A program made the translations under genes and the position numbers. Under the pieces are notes generated by a model, which searched no databases, had not been told where the DNA came from, and saw only the letters and a list, made by a program, of their open reading frames with translations. From Anseranas semipalmata (lineage: Eukaryota; Chordata; Aves; Anseriformes; Anseranatidae): 64,000 nucleotides of DNA. Shown here one piece after another: positions 12,990 to 24,032 of this stretch (within the stretch, counting starts at the first letter, position 1; each line of letters starts with the position of its first letter). The stretch is taken from the NCBI GenBank assembly GCA_013399115.1, contig VXAA01002213.1, forward strand, positions 496,081-560,080. Direction: 5' to 3'.

Positions 12990-13010
12990 TTTTTTTTTTT
13001 TTTTTTTTTT
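12990..13010. repeat. T21 homopolymer
   Basis: Twenty-one consecutive T. Read on the minus strand it is a poly-A run, but no polyadenylation signal or retroposed body is evident next to it, so I treat it as a simple repeat rather than the tail of a processed copy. Confidence 0.9.
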
Positions 13011-15594
13011 ATCAAACTCAGAAGGCTTTAAACGTACAGGAGCCAAGTTTCAACCCCATGTCTCGATCAGGGAAAAAAAATACAACACCTAAGAAACCTA
13101 GTTTCCATTCATTTTCTTGCAACAACAGGTTTGCATGGCTCTAGGGAAAACATTTTAGGAACTGCTCTGCAGTTAGAAATAGCAACAATGCTGTTCATAT
13201 TCCTAGCAGCAAATGCTTTTGTAACAGAACCATCAGGGTCTGTGACTTCGTGGTGTTTGTTATGCCGCTTTCTGCAGCCACTTAGAATTTCATGGTGACG
13301 AGGAGGCTCAAAAATAGGTTTTCCTACGGCACAAATGCTACCCCCTACCACTGAGCTCAAGGAGATTCTTCGTTAGCGGTGGAATGGCTAAATAATGTTG
13401 TTCTAATTATATATCCAAAACTGGGCAGCGGCACATTAGAGCTGGACGGGAGTTAATTTCTTCCTGTTGGAAAAGAGTTTTTGAGATTGCTTTTTATATT
13501 TCTGTTCCAGATGTGATGGATGCAAAGTGAAACTGGAAAAAATGTGGGAAAGAAATTTTAGAAAATCAGATTAAATCAGGTGGATATATTTTAAGATCAT
13601 GATCTTAAACAGTTTAATTTGATTTTTATCTTACTATGTTTATTAGTCCTTTAGGTATGAACTTCAATTTCAAAACAAAAAGTAATTTTATAGTGACATT
13701 TCCCCAATACTTCCTGTCTTGAAACTGTTGAGTCATTATTATTTTGTAATTATAGAAGCATGTTTTTTTATTATTTTTTTTCCTTCCAATTTTCTTTGCA
13801 CAGATACTGAGATTTTCTCATTTAACATTTTGTGGCAAATATTTTCAGTACAGAAAATCAGTTCTTTGTGACCAACAAAAGTCCAAGAAGTGATGGGGGG
13901 AAAAGAATTAGATCGTCAGTCTAATATTTACCCAGTGGGAAAATTAATGATGAAGTATAAGACTCTTTTATATGCCACTCTTTAATTTACTTAGTTGTTG
14001 TAAGAAATAAGCAAACTCTCCACTATAAAATAAGACCCAATCTTCAAATTTGTCCTGAAAATTTGGGCCAGATATTGCTGATGGTTAGAATAGTTTTGGC
14101 TGATCTCATTGCAGCGCAGGATATGAGAGAGCAGAGCCTAGCTGAGTGCTTAGGTAGGACTCAAGTGATGCATAGACCTCGTGATGGCTCTGTGCAGGAG
14201 ATGTAAATATCGGACCCCGATGGATTTGGAGCATCTTGCTGATAATTCATATGGCTACAGATCTATAAACCTGCTGGTTCTCATGCACCTTTGCCACAGC
14301 TATCCATGTTAATGGGAATGGGAAATGAAGCATTTATTTTTCTAGTAATGGATAAACATCAGGAGGTCTGGCGAGTTTGAATTCTTATTAGAGAAGACTC
14401 TACTTTGCTTGTGAAAAGCCCTTCCAACTCTGGAGGAGTTTAGGTCTAGATTCATAGAGCTCTTTGTAGCTGGTACCTGATTTTCTCATGATCTCAGATT
14501 TCAAAGCCTCTGAAAGCAAGAAGAAGCTTGCATTACTAAGATCTGGCTCTGGGACTCAATTTTGCAGTCTGACATCAGCTATTGCCATGATTAGCTTATA
14601 TTTCAAACGTTGTGCCAAGGTCAGCTTAAGCTTATGGTCAGTCATGATTGAGAGTTCAGTCTCAACACAGTGATATAATCTAGTGGAAGTAGTTTGCAAA
14701 CACATCAAAAGTCAGATCTGTTCATTTAAAGAGCCTGTGGCAGTGGGGCAGGTGGTTGACAGGCTATGTAGGCTGGGATTCACCCAAGCAAATACAGACA
14801 TCCCATGCGATAAGCACCTGTATCTCCAAACAAGCTCTGTGGTCGGTGGAGAAGAGTAGGCGCTTGCAAGATGATTCCCGTATTAAAGCAGATACCTAAA
14901 AGGTTGCACTCTTCCCACCTTGGAAGGTGCCTGTTTTCCTCCATTGCCTCTAAAGGAAGTCTAGAGCCAAAAGCACTGCAGAAAAAGTTCAGATACGGTA
15001 GAATAGTTAATTTGAATGCCACTCAAAAAGGGCGGTCTGCCTAGAATATGCATGTCTTCATCAGAACAAGTGACTCAAGGCTGCCTTTAGAGTCAGTGGG
15101 GAGGTAGGTAGGACAGTTACTGACACTTAGGTCTTGTTCATCTCATCCTAAAGCGGACACTTATGGTTCATCACATGAATAGATTGAAGAGACCTCCATC
15201 GATTACGGGAGGAGCCTAGGCATCTACCTTAAAGTTAGCTAAACGTAAGTGGCAGGAATCCTACCCGTGATAAGTAAAAAGCTTGGTTATTTCCCTGCAA
15301 AGTACACCAGATTGCATTTAAATCCCCCACCAGAAGGAGGAGTGGGTGAGGATTCTGCTTCAGAGGGAGCTGAACATGGGTGGGCTAGGAGGCTTGCAAA
15401 TGAGCTTGGAACAGTTTTATCACAATCTTGGTAATTCCTCAATAAATAAAATTAATGAGTTTTGCTGTCATCCACAGCCCCACCAAAGAGGATTCAGACA
15501 ATTCTGCTATCTCTGGAACCACTCAAGGAGTCTTGCTCCTCATCTGCTTTCTGATGATATTTGCTTTTAAAGAAAGGTCCATTTAATGTGTTCC

Positions 15595-15760
15595 TCCCCA
15601 AAAAGTATCTGCAATTAATTCTTATCAAGGGCAACAGCTGATTTGTAAGATTACTTCTAAATTGGTAATTAATTAACCTATTACCAAAGGAGGGAGGGGT
15701 GCCCTGTTTGTCAAGAGGTTAGAGCTGATAAGTGATGAATGGTTGGGTTATATCAGGCCC
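15595..15760. promoter_or_regulatory. Candidate conserved non-coding element (weak)
   Basis: The block contains GGTAATTAATTAACC near 15664, a near-palindromic homeodomain/HNF1-like site, plus AACAGCTG near 15632 (E-box) and GCTGATAAGTG near 15724 (GATA-like). No repeat was recognised. The call is motif texture only. Confidence 0.22.
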
Positions 15761-15879
15761 TTGGCTCCCCTCTCTGATCAGTTTGGATGTTACCTAACCA
15801 TGCATTATATTTGAACATGAATCACAGCTCCTCAGTCTTTATGTTTCCTAAGCCAAAGCCTGACACACAGAACTATGGG

Positions 15880-16095
15880 TAGATCTCATTTATTATTGCT
15901 TAATTAAAGGCTCAATGCACAAAGAGACGCCTCTCGCTTCACTTTAGCTAGCCAGCAAGATCATAATTGTACTGATGTCGGGGCCAGCTTTCTAAGTAGC
16001 TATTGGAAGTCACTGTGAGGAAGATCTGAGCTATTCTATAGGGAATTCTGCACAACAAAAGTTACATTCATAATTTTTAATTAAGAAATTACTTT
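15880..16095. promoter_or_regulatory. Candidate conserved non-coding element (weak)
   Basis: Non-repetitive AT-rich sequence with TTGCTTAATTAAAG near 15896, ATCATAATTG near 15960 and TTTTTAATTAAG near 16075. Open frames are short in all directions. It resembles enhancer-type conserved sequence but could be neutral DNA. Confidence 0.2.
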
Positions 16096-17039
16096 TTTTT
16101 TCCCTCCATTGTGCTGCACCAGGCTACATCGTTGATTCCTTCTCATTCCTCATGTTTCCAAACTTGAGCATTACAGTTAGCAAAGAACAATTAATTTTTC
16201 ATGTTTTTATTGTTTCTGACTAAGCAAAAATACTTTCTAAATGTTGACCCAAATGAAATCTTCTAGCCCTGCTAGCACAACAGCGGTATGTTTCCTCAGC
16301 ACAATAAAATAAATATTTCAGTTTGACTGTAATGTATCTTTACAGTTTTCAGATTTAAATATTTTCAGATACTCTTTTAGAGAGTTTCTCGTAATAAAAA
16401 GAATTCAAAATGGCAGGTTTATGTGACTCAACTGTAAAACATCTGCAAAATCAGTCCAATTCCCTACCTCTTTGGTTAAAATAATTTTCCCCAAGTGAAG
16501 TAGGTGCAAACAAATATTGGTTTATTTAGCCCCCCCCCCTTGCATTGTGAAAGAAATTTCAGTGGTTTGTAAGGTGCCAGACGAGGTATAGGGGTGAAAA
16601 AGGTCAAACTGCATTTTTTTGGCAGAATCTTTCTCCTGTAAGCTGATGTAAGAGCTCGATAATACATGACCCATCTTTAGGGGAGTATGGCAGAGCTGAG
16701 AGTTGGAAGGGGAAAAAAAATCTTTCTGACTTAACAAACTCAACCTGGAAACGCTACGAGAGAGAGAGAATAAAATATGGAAACCCCAGATGGCATTTTA
16801 TACAGAGTCACTTTCCTGACTGTGAGTGCATTTTAAGGAATTGTCCTGCACTCTGGGATGCCATAAATCCAGCTTGATATAATGCCGTGCTGCTCGCTTG
16901 CTGTCTGAAACTTGCATCCTCGGCTTTTGTTTGTTTGGGGCTTGGGGTTTTGTTTTGTTTTCCGCCATAAAGAAATCGGAGCAATTTGTGTGCGAGACAG
17001 CAAGAGCGCAGGCAGGAAGCGTGCACTCCTTGCTTCGCC

Positions 17040-17220
17040 TGACTCCGCAACGCTCCCGAATAAGTGAGATATCTCCATAATGTGCAAATAATGAGAGGCC
17101 AATTATGCCCGAGGAAGGAGGGCAGGGGATAGGGGTCTGATGAATAGTAAGCAAGACTGACTTACATGGAAATCAGGCCGAAAGCTGCTTTCAGCTCTGG
17201 AAGTTATTAACAAGCGCTGC
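17040..17220. promoter_or_regulatory. Candidate conserved element next to a CpG island
   Basis: The sequence includes GTGCAAATAATGAG near 17081 (POU/octamer-like), CCAATTATG near 17099 and GTTATTAACAAG near 17203. It directly borders the CpG-dense patch at 17221-17510. A conserved-looking AT block next to a CpG island is a common promoter/enhancer arrangement, but this is inference. Confidence 0.25.
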
Positions 17221-17510
17221 CAACTGCCACGGCGGGCAGGAGCCGCTCAGCCGGGCGGGTGGCGCGGCACGGCGCGGTGCTTACCCCGGCGGGACACAGG
17301 GGGGGTCCCCCAGGCTGCTGGCGTCCCCCTGCCGTCAGGGCCCCGCTGGCCACGCTCTGCTTTAGGGGATACCACGGGCGAACGCGCTGCCTGCTGCACC
17401 AAGAGGCAGCCTCGAGTGGAAGGGTGACGTGTGCTCTTGCTTCGTGCCAAAGGGTGGTGGAGAAACAGCGCCCGGCGAGGCTGGGGTGCAGCTGCCCGCA
17501 GCTCGGGAAG
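17221..17510. promoter_or_regulatory. CpG island candidate, possible minus-strand first exon
   Basis: By hand count there are 28 CpG in 290 bp, about 70 percent GC by eye. On the minus strand a donor-like sequence (GGGG then GTAAGC, with the GT at 17283-17284) sits at the island edge, so a minus-strand transcript could start in the island and splice there. No protein is recognisable in either strand. Alternatives are an orphan island or a GC-rich enhancer. Confidence 0.5.
17299..17311. other. G7-T-C5 mini-palindrome
   Basis: Seven G, one T, then five C inside the CpG island. It is a compact palindrome likely to be error-prone in sequencing. Confidence 0.7.
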
Positions 17511-18182
17511 GTGTTGGGAGAAGGGAGTGGGCATTTCCCACCTCCTTGGGCTTATCGTTCCTTTTTATCCTGCTCCCAGTGTTATAGAGACGTGCTTCTT
17601 TCTGTGTGTGGGTCTGAACATACATGAGTGGATGAATATGGATGTTTGTACATGCGCACGTAGTTACAGCTCCATACATTCGTACGTACGTATATGTATA
17701 AATATATTGAGAGATATGACATATTTTAGTAATTTCAGTTTTGCTACCTGAAGACAAAAACTTTAAGAGGAATATGGACTTAAATACATTGGCATGGTGC
17801 TTGAAAGAGAAAGTGGGAGCTGTCTCTGAGATGCTGCAGTACTTAGTCTTAAGCTGAGATGTGAAACGGGAGTCCTAGTGAATTCCTAATAAAAGCAATA
17901 ATAATAATAGAAGGGAAATCAGTTAACTGGCTGGAAGTGAAAGGATGCCTGTTGTATTTAAGTTTTATGACATTGCAGAGGTCTCCCCGCGACGCACAAG
18001 TGTCGCTGGGGAGGTGAGCCCCCGACTGTGCCTCGGGGTGCGGACGGTCCCAGCCTCGCACGGCCTGGGCTAATCTGCCACTTCTTGCAGGGTTTGCTCC
18101 TGATGTTCACCAGCCCGTCCCCTGCCCAAGCAGGGCCAGTGGCTCTGTGCACTTCCTGTTGAACCAAGTGCCATAAAACAAC

Positions 18183-18201
18183 CCAACACCAGTTGTGTTG
18201 G
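18183..18201. repeat. Short inverted repeat (7-bp stem, 5-nt loop)
   Basis: CCAACAC at 18183-18189 pairs with GTGTTGG at 18195-18201 around CAGTT. It could form a small hairpin but is not followed by a T-run that would suggest a Pol III terminator. Confidence 0.7.
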
Positions 18202-18368
18202 CAGATTTTAGGGGTGTGCTTCTTGCACAGGAAGCGTGACCACATCTTTCAATTATTTTTTTTAAATCTCCTGTCTTACTTCCCCTACAAAATGTACAAG
18301 GATTTTTATTATTATTATTTATTAAGCCAGTTAGTGGAAGACAAAGACTTATGAGCAGTCCCACATTT

Positions 18369-18402
18369 GGGTCCCTTCCAACTCAGGATATTCTATGATT
18401 CT
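18369..18402 (+). mobile_element. CR1 LINE 3' terminal fragment
   Basis: The string GGTCCCTTCCAACTCAGGAT followed by ATTCTATGATTCT is the characteristic 3' end of avian CR1 LINEs, including the last ATTCT-rich terminal units. Only about 34 bp is clear; the body is either severely 5'-truncated or decayed. The match to the CR1 end is very close over this length. Confidence 0.8.
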
Positions 18403-19439
18403 GGGAAGCTGCTGTGTACCCCTCAGTGATGAACCCTGTATCCCGTGACTCTGCTTTTGCAGTGCTACCAGAGACACCCACGTGGCTTGGAGGCAGCGCC
18501 TCTTTGCTCAAATCCAGTGGCAAACGTGTGCCAAACCTGCAACACGGGCCTGCAGCACCAAACCGCCTCGTGCAGCCCATATGGACGTGGCAGAAGGGTT
18601 TGTCTGTGCTGGGAAACGGAGGCAGGGGAAGCTGGACGGGGAACGACAGGGAATGCTGGTGTATTCAAAAATTAACAGCGTTACTTTGTGAAACGCTTTT
18701 TGTGAGAGCCAGCAGAAGCCAGTGGGCCACAAGTGAAGAAGCACTGCCAAGCTTACTCTGAAAAGACTTCCCTGTGCAGACGAGCCCTAAGGAAAAGGTG
18801 TTTTCAGTCTCTGGTAACATCTCTGCAATACCAAATAGCTGCACTTCTCCTGTCAGCTAAAACACAGCAAAGCTGACGGTGCACCCAAGTGCCTCAGAGT
18901 AACAACGACAAAGGCTTACTGACCACATACTCAAGTGAGGTTTCAATTACAAAAGCATTTTTTGGTGAAGGACTTTTTTGGTAAGCTGGCCCGCATACAA
19001 ACCCCAGCTGAAAATCCTGAAGGCACCTCCAAAAGCAACCACGGTGTAGTGCAGAAGGGCAACAGCCTTTGGTTTCCGAAGTGTGACTGCCCAGGGTTCT
19101 CCAGCAGCATTGACCCAGTACCCGGTTTAGTTTTAGTCGGAGCATTAAGCTTTTACCAAGTCTGGTGCACTTAAACCGTGTCCGTGGTCGCCGACATGCT
19201 GTCTGCTTCATTTTCTGAAACTTGGGATAACTAACTTTATGATAGTGATGTTGAGTAGCCATTAATTCTCATTTCTTTCAGCTATTCCTCAACTCCAGCT
19301 TATGAGTTCTTCAATAAAAATCTCCCAAAGTTACCTTGGCGACTCATACGTTTGCCAAGCTGACAGATTTATGACAGTTACATATATAAATATTTATATG
19401 CTGCGGCAATGCAATTTTTAAAGGCAGATATACACACTC

Positions 19440-19760
19440 TTACCGAGACTTTCAAACAAGGCAAAACACGCTCGCACAACGTGACATAACCGTATACCAG
19501 TCAGTGTGGATCGGTACGTGCCTGAACACCCCGATCCACACGCTAACGATCGTATGGACTTCCTGACAGACGTACAGCCTCCGTAGTCCCAGGCAGCACT
19601 CAAGGACTTTCCAGCAGGCCGGGACATGCTAACATATGTGTGGCCGCAGCACGCGGCCATAAATTCCTCAGACGCCAGAATAAAACCTCGTAGCCCTGCA
19701 TGTTGTGGGACGAGGCAGCACAGGAGCGCACCTCTCGCAGGAGCTGCCTTAGTGTGCGGT
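19440..19760. promoter_or_regulatory. CpG-undepleted patch with strong hairpin
   Basis: By hand count there are 17 CpG in 19501-19740 at about 57 percent GC, giving an observed/expected ratio near 0.85. The CpGs are spread through sequence of ordinary composition rather than packed into G/C runs, which is unusual for methylated vertebrate DNA. The patch contains a perfect 11-bp inverted repeat at 19504-19541. Minus-strand frames here (up to 80 codons) match nothing I know. It may be an unmethylated regulatory island, or sequence of recent origin that has not yet lost its CpGs. Confidence 0.5.
19504..19541. repeat. Perfect 11-bp inverted repeat (hairpin)
   Basis: GTGTGGATCGG at 19504-19514 is the exact reverse complement of CCGATCCACAC at 19531-19541, with a 16-nt spacer. 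The stem is GC-rich and would be stable. It is too short for a typical pre-miRNA stem, and the flanks do not extend the pairing. Confidence 0.85.
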
Positions 19761-21728
19761 TTGCATGCTTAAACCAGATTTTTGCACTCAGACTTCTTAT
19801 TTCACAAGCAAGTTGGGCATAGGACATCAAAGAATCTCCTACTCAACAACCCAAAATTCAGCTGTATATACATGACCATACACATTCGCAGCCATACGTA
19901 TCTTGTAACCATTATAGGAGAATTATCATTGGCAATAATTCTCTTTCGTTCTTGCCCTGTCGCACAGACGTGCACACACACTACTTCCTTCTCTTTAGAC
20001 CTGACTGAACCTCTTTGTGCTGCTTCGCCCTAGGCTGGTGACCAGAGCAAATCCTTGGCCTATAAATTCTGGTGATGAGTTCAGCTGTTTTATTGTCTGG
20101 CAGAATAGATGGAGATGATACAAAGTCCAAAGGAAAGAAAGAGGAGGGGAGTCATTTATATGTAAACGACACAGCAATTTATAGAAGAAGCCAGGGGTCT
20201 TTTATTTTTGTAAGGCTGAGGGCTTGCTTTATCAGCATCCCATTAACCCAAACATACTCTGAAGGTACCATTTTACTAGCTCTGTCTTCCCTTTCTTTGT
20301 CTGAAAGTCTAAATATAAAATCACTTTTTCCCCCCTTCTCTTGCTTTAAAAATAGAACTGAGATGAAGTCTTCCTCCTCCCCTGCTTTTGATGGGGAAAT
20401 CTCAATGGCTGTTTAGATTTTGCTTATACATTAATAAAACATTACAGGGAAGTAGTGGGAGAGAGACCAAAAATCTTTCCTGTGACAACAAAATGCCTCT
20501 CTGTTCTGCTGTTTCCACTCGAATTCACCGCTGCTTCTTCTAATCTCCAAAACTTTGGCTTCGCGTGGAACATGCAACACAGGGAGGGTTATATATGTGC
20601 ATATATAAAGGGTACATGTTGCGTCTCCCGATCCCCTGTATGCGCTGTGGGTGACGTGGTGTGGCACAGGACTCAGGAGAGCCCATCCTTCTGTCAGGTC
20701 TCGTCTCTGCCACATCTGTCACACCTAGGCAGCCGTGGACTGTAAAGCAACAGAAGTTGGCAGGTTCCTAATTCAAATCCCAGCCCTGGAGCTTCATGCC
20801 TGTGTTTATTGCAGATTGAAGACTTTGAGCAAGGTGGGCTCCGATTTTGTGTGAGATGCTTGAGGTGAGAGGAGCAGAACGTAAACTACCACAGAGTAAA
20901 GGCACTGTGAGATGTTGAGAAGCAGTAGGAATCTGAGCTCAGAGGGAAGTCAGGACAGTCACTGGCTTTATTCTAGGAGGCTCAAATTGGACATCCAAAA
21001 CGGCAATCTCTTCGCAAAACAAAAGCTCAAAAATTAACTCTCCTGGCCTCATTTTTCCTATCTGCAGTCTCATCAGAAGGCTTCTGAAACACACTTGTCT
21101 ACCATGCCTTCCGTTATGTGGGCACAAGCAGTGCTGGGAAATTGTGCCACTCACTGCCCTGGCTGCTGACGGCAGGGAAGGAGCCACGGCAGCGTGATGC
21201 AAGTTCAGTGCCCTGGCCGACCCTCAGCCCGAGCCTGAACACGTGGGTGAGAGCTAGGCAGCGCTGACATCAAGTGCTTGTGCCATTTTGCGCCCACCTG
21301 CATGTATCTTTCCAGATGTAACAGCGCTTCAAAGTGTCATGGACTTTGAAAATGGTTGTTGTCAGATAATAAAAACTTTTGTGGTATTTTTAGCTTTTGT
21401 ATCATATTGAGGGCTTCAGGTATGTAAAGGCGACTACTCACCCTCAGTCTTTTGGAGGTCTGAGGTTCATTCATCGGTCTTCCAACTTGTTTTCCAGTCT
21501 GCAGCCACAGATATGTTTAGGATATGGTCCAAAGCCCTTTAATTCTAAGGAACAGCTTCAATAGCCGTGTTTATATGCTCTGTCCAGACATCTAAGAAAG
21601 ATCTCCAGCTTTTCTTCCGTATCTGTATAATATTAAGTATAACACTGTATCTTTTCTTTCATTTTCCCCATCCCTTTTTAATTAAGGGAAACCAGATTCA
21701 TCACTTGTCTTTTCCGTTATTGCAGTAT

Positions 21729-21732
<4 letters not shown>

Positions 21733-21761
<29 letters not shown>

Positions 21762-21775
21762 CACATATATATATT
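21733..21775. repeat. (TG)n(TA)n microsatellite
   Basis: A run of about seven TG units passes into alternating TA, then ACACATATATATAT. Alternating purine-pyrimidine sequence of this type can adopt Z-DNA or cruciform structure. It is likely length-polymorphic. Confidence 0.9.
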
Positions 21776-22852
21776 GTCACAGATTTACAGTTCAGCTACT
21801 AGCTTTTCCTGACTTAAGGCAGAGAATAGTTTTAAAAGTTTAATTCTACTTCATATTAAATATGAAGCATCAATAAGGCTACAAGCCTTACCAAAGTGTT
21901 TAAATCTAGGAACAGGGCCATGTTGGAATGGTTTGTTGGAAGTCATCGTTAGGAATGTTCCCATCTTAAATCACTTTCTAGGAATTAAAAATGATCATGT
22001 ACTGTAAGCGCCCATTGTGCTTTTGAGGTTTGGAAATTAAGGGAGTACAATAAATTTGCTGAATAGGGTCTACTGTTTCTTGTCTTATTTTCTTCAGCAT
22101 AGTGAATCTTAAAATATACTGCCATGTTTGCTGAATCTGTTTGTGTGTGCGTGTATAGCCATTTTGAAGTAGGAACAGAAGTACGTAGAATCCTTTAGGA
22201 ATTTACTGTAAGTCGGTAATGGATTTTGCTTGTTTTCAGGCCTGGTTTTAAAACGTCTTGTAAAAAAATAATATCCCCAATGCATATTGTGCAGGAATTA
22301 ATGTGGAACTAGAGCAAAATTACTCTGCCTCTTATGCATTAAAAAAATCCCAGTGACACTAGGTTCAAAATATTGCAAAAATGTGTTTCTCCCTCCTCCT
22401 CTCTCTCTAATATTTTAGCAACTCAGTATAATTCTTCATTATTTTGTTGTTTGATATATAGGAAAGGGGACCTTGAGCATAGAGTAAGTGCTTCTAGTAT
22501 AGCTCTAAGATATGTGATCTGCAAAACATAGTATTACGTAAGTCTGATAAAGCAGAATGTTTATAAGCCATTAGCCAAAGCAGATTTTGTAACGATGGGG
22601 GTTTAACTCAGTAAAGTACCACACATTTATACTGGTTTAGCACAATCACCCATATAAAGAAAGTTATAGATAACCCTCGTCTTTGTAGCTAAACGAATTT
22701 TTACCTTTAAAGGCTTTATTTTTTCCCCTTTTGTCATGGAATGGTTGCATTATGAAAATAAACATTCCGTACTTACAAAAAGAATATATTTATCGAAGGA
22801 CTGAAACTATATAAAAATCATCTTTATATTATAGAAATATATGTGTGTTAAA

Positions 22853-22939
22853 GAGGGGACCCTGATCTAAGCTGGCGCTGCTTCAGATGGAGCCTGGCCC
22901 AGATGACCCCCTTCCAATCTAAACACCTCCATGATTTTT
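22853..22939 (+). mobile_element. Degraded CR1-like LINE 3' end
   Basis: The order GATGGAGCCTGGCCCAGATG, ACCCCCTTCCAATCTAAACA, CCTCCATGATTTT follows the CR1 3' layout (a GGATGACC-type string, CCTTCCAACCTAAA, then ATGATTCT) with several substitutions. Divergence makes the subfamily unassignable. Confidence 0.55.
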
Positions 22940-23136
22940 GCAATGCTGAGGGCTGAATTGTACTCCTTTAAGGACTTCTGCACTGAATTCAGAGACCAGT
23001 CCACTGTGTCTGAGCACATCCTAAGCTTGCAGTGATCTACCAGGGCAGGTCCAGCTGAAGAACCAGGGGTTTGGATGTGATTTTTTGGAAAATTCTTCCA
23101 CTTGCAGTTTCATTTCTGGCCTTGGTCCCAGGAGAT

Positions 23137-23265
23137 CTAGACTTTATCCTTGCTCAGTTACCGATTCATTGTGACACCCTGCGAAAGATGCTTCCTCTTC
23201 TCTGCCTTACTTTCCCCATCTGTAAAATAGGGCCTATGTGAGGTTGGCTTTGAGATGTACCGAGG
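23137..23265 (+). mobile_element. Ancient MIR/L3-like retroposon remnant
   Basis: The segment carries the typical phrase series: a TTGTGACACC-like string, then CTCTGCCTTACTTTCCCCAT followed by CTGTAAAATAGGG. This corresponds to the GTGCCTCAGTTTCCCCATCT / GTAAAATGGGG core shared by amniote MIR and L3-type elements. The flanks are too decayed to fix the ends, and the name covers a group of related old elements. Confidence 0.6.
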
Positions 23266-23514
23266 AGAAGCATTGGGCCTTCCTGCACAAGGTCTAGTGA
23301 GTACTGGGAAAGATGCTGCTCAAGGTTTACTTTTACTAGGACATGTCACTGTCTAGACTTGCCAAAGTAGAGCTCTTGCCACCAACAAGACCCCTGGAAG
23401 AGGATCCCCTTTCTATATACGCTGACCTCCTGTTTTTTTCATACAGACACAATTCATTTCCTAGAAATATCATAACTGAGTTAAGCAAACAGCAGCCACT
23501 TTATGATTCTGTGG

Positions 23515-23705
23515 GAGATTCTGTTTAGAGTGGGAGGATGACTAGAGGAAATAAGATAAAGTTAAGCAGGGAAAAAATTAGACTGAACATCAGGAGAAAT
23601 GTCTTTCCCGTGTTAAGGTCTGATAGGCTGTGACTGCGATTTCATAATCCAAGGGAAGTGGCGGAGGGCTCTTGATGATTTTGAACAACATAGCACATCA
23701 GAAAA
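23515..23705 (+). mobile_element. Ancient CR1/L3-like LINE 3' remnant
   Basis: The phrases AGGGAAAAAATTAGACTGAA, CATCAGGAGAAATGTCTTTC, and CCAAGGGAAGTGGCGGAGGG with GATTTTGAACAAC follow the conserved 3' layout of old CR1-family LINEs (a GACTGGACATCAGGAAAAA type string, AGGGAAGTGGTGGA, then TTTAAAA). No reading frame survives. The subfamily is not assignable by eye. Confidence 0.65.
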
Positions 23706-23844
23706 TATGTTTTTGTTTTTATGTACTGGACTTCCAAGTACATTGTGATCTGGTCTGGCTTGAATTACACAGTCTAATTAAAACAGACCCTTATTTAATG
23801 GGCTAGATACACAGAACATTTAAGTACGTAAATGCTGGTGTAAG

Positions 23845-24032
23845 CTTTGCATGCGGTTGCATTAATTTGCATGCCCAGTTACAGGAGTTCGGCGTAGAAA
23901 TTGGTTAATTGCACCAATTGAATCGCTGAATGGGCATAATACCCTGCACAATAGCCTGATTTGCATATGCATTGATGCAGATTTGCATGTATAGTTATGT
24001 GTGCAATGGTGCTCATATTTTGTATATATAAG
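23845..24032 (+). promoter_or_regulatory. Octamer (ATTTGCAT) cluster followed by TATA-like sequence
   Basis: Exact ATTTGCAT octamers lie at 23865-23872, 23959-23966 and 23981-23988, all on the plus strand. A one-mismatch copy (CTTTGCAT) lies at 23845-23852 and a TTGCAT core at 23857-23862. A TATATATAAGG sequence follows at about 24023-24033, some 35 bp after the last octamer. The octamer is the established site for POU-domain factors (OCT1/OCT2/OCT4), and octamer-then-TATA spacing is seen in immunoglobulin light-chain V promoters. No V segment or leader peptide is visible downstream (the first ATG, near 24039, is followed directly by a stop codon), so a V-gene reading is not supported. A decayed TGCAT-type local repeat is the main alternative. 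Confidence 0.4.

Larger units (their letters stand above)
10201..17039. other. AT-leaning non-coding stretch, no gene recognised
   Basis: No open frame exceeds about 100 codons and none is recognisable. The stretch holds AT-rich low-complexity DNA (10795-10870, 12040-12090, 13740-13790), a T21 run at 12990-13010, a C10 run at 16530-16539, and blocks at 15595-15760 and 15880-16095 that look like possible conserved elements. No recent CR1 insertion is visible. Confidence 0.6.
17511..19439. other. Non-coding stretch, mixed GC, no gene recognised
   Basis: The stretch holds a palindromic CGTACGTACGTA run near 17681, (AAT)n near 17896, a second small CpG-dense spot at 17985-18065, a short inverted repeat at 18183-18201, an (ATT)n run near 18307 and a CR1 tail at 18369-18402. 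Open frames at 18414-18761 and neighbours overlap in four or more frames and are not recognisable. Confidence 0.55.
19761..23136. other. Non-coding stretch, no gene recognised
   Basis: Open frames are at most about 115 codons and unrecognisable. A mixed (TG)n/(TA)n microsatellite lies at 21733-21775. Around 20761-20800 a GGTTCC..ATTCAAATCCC-like string recalls the B box of a tRNA-derived SINE, but no A box or body supports a call. A CR1-like tail lies at 22853-22939. Confidence 0.55.

Noticed and set aside
12990..13100. Processed pseudogene suggested by poly-T
   Set aside because: No polyadenylation signal, gene-like body or target-site duplication was recognisable beside the run.
20761..20800. 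tRNA B-box-like string (GGTTCC..TTCAAATCCC)
   Set aside because: No A box, no cloverleaf pairing and no SINE body could be seen; insufficient for a tRNA or SINE call.
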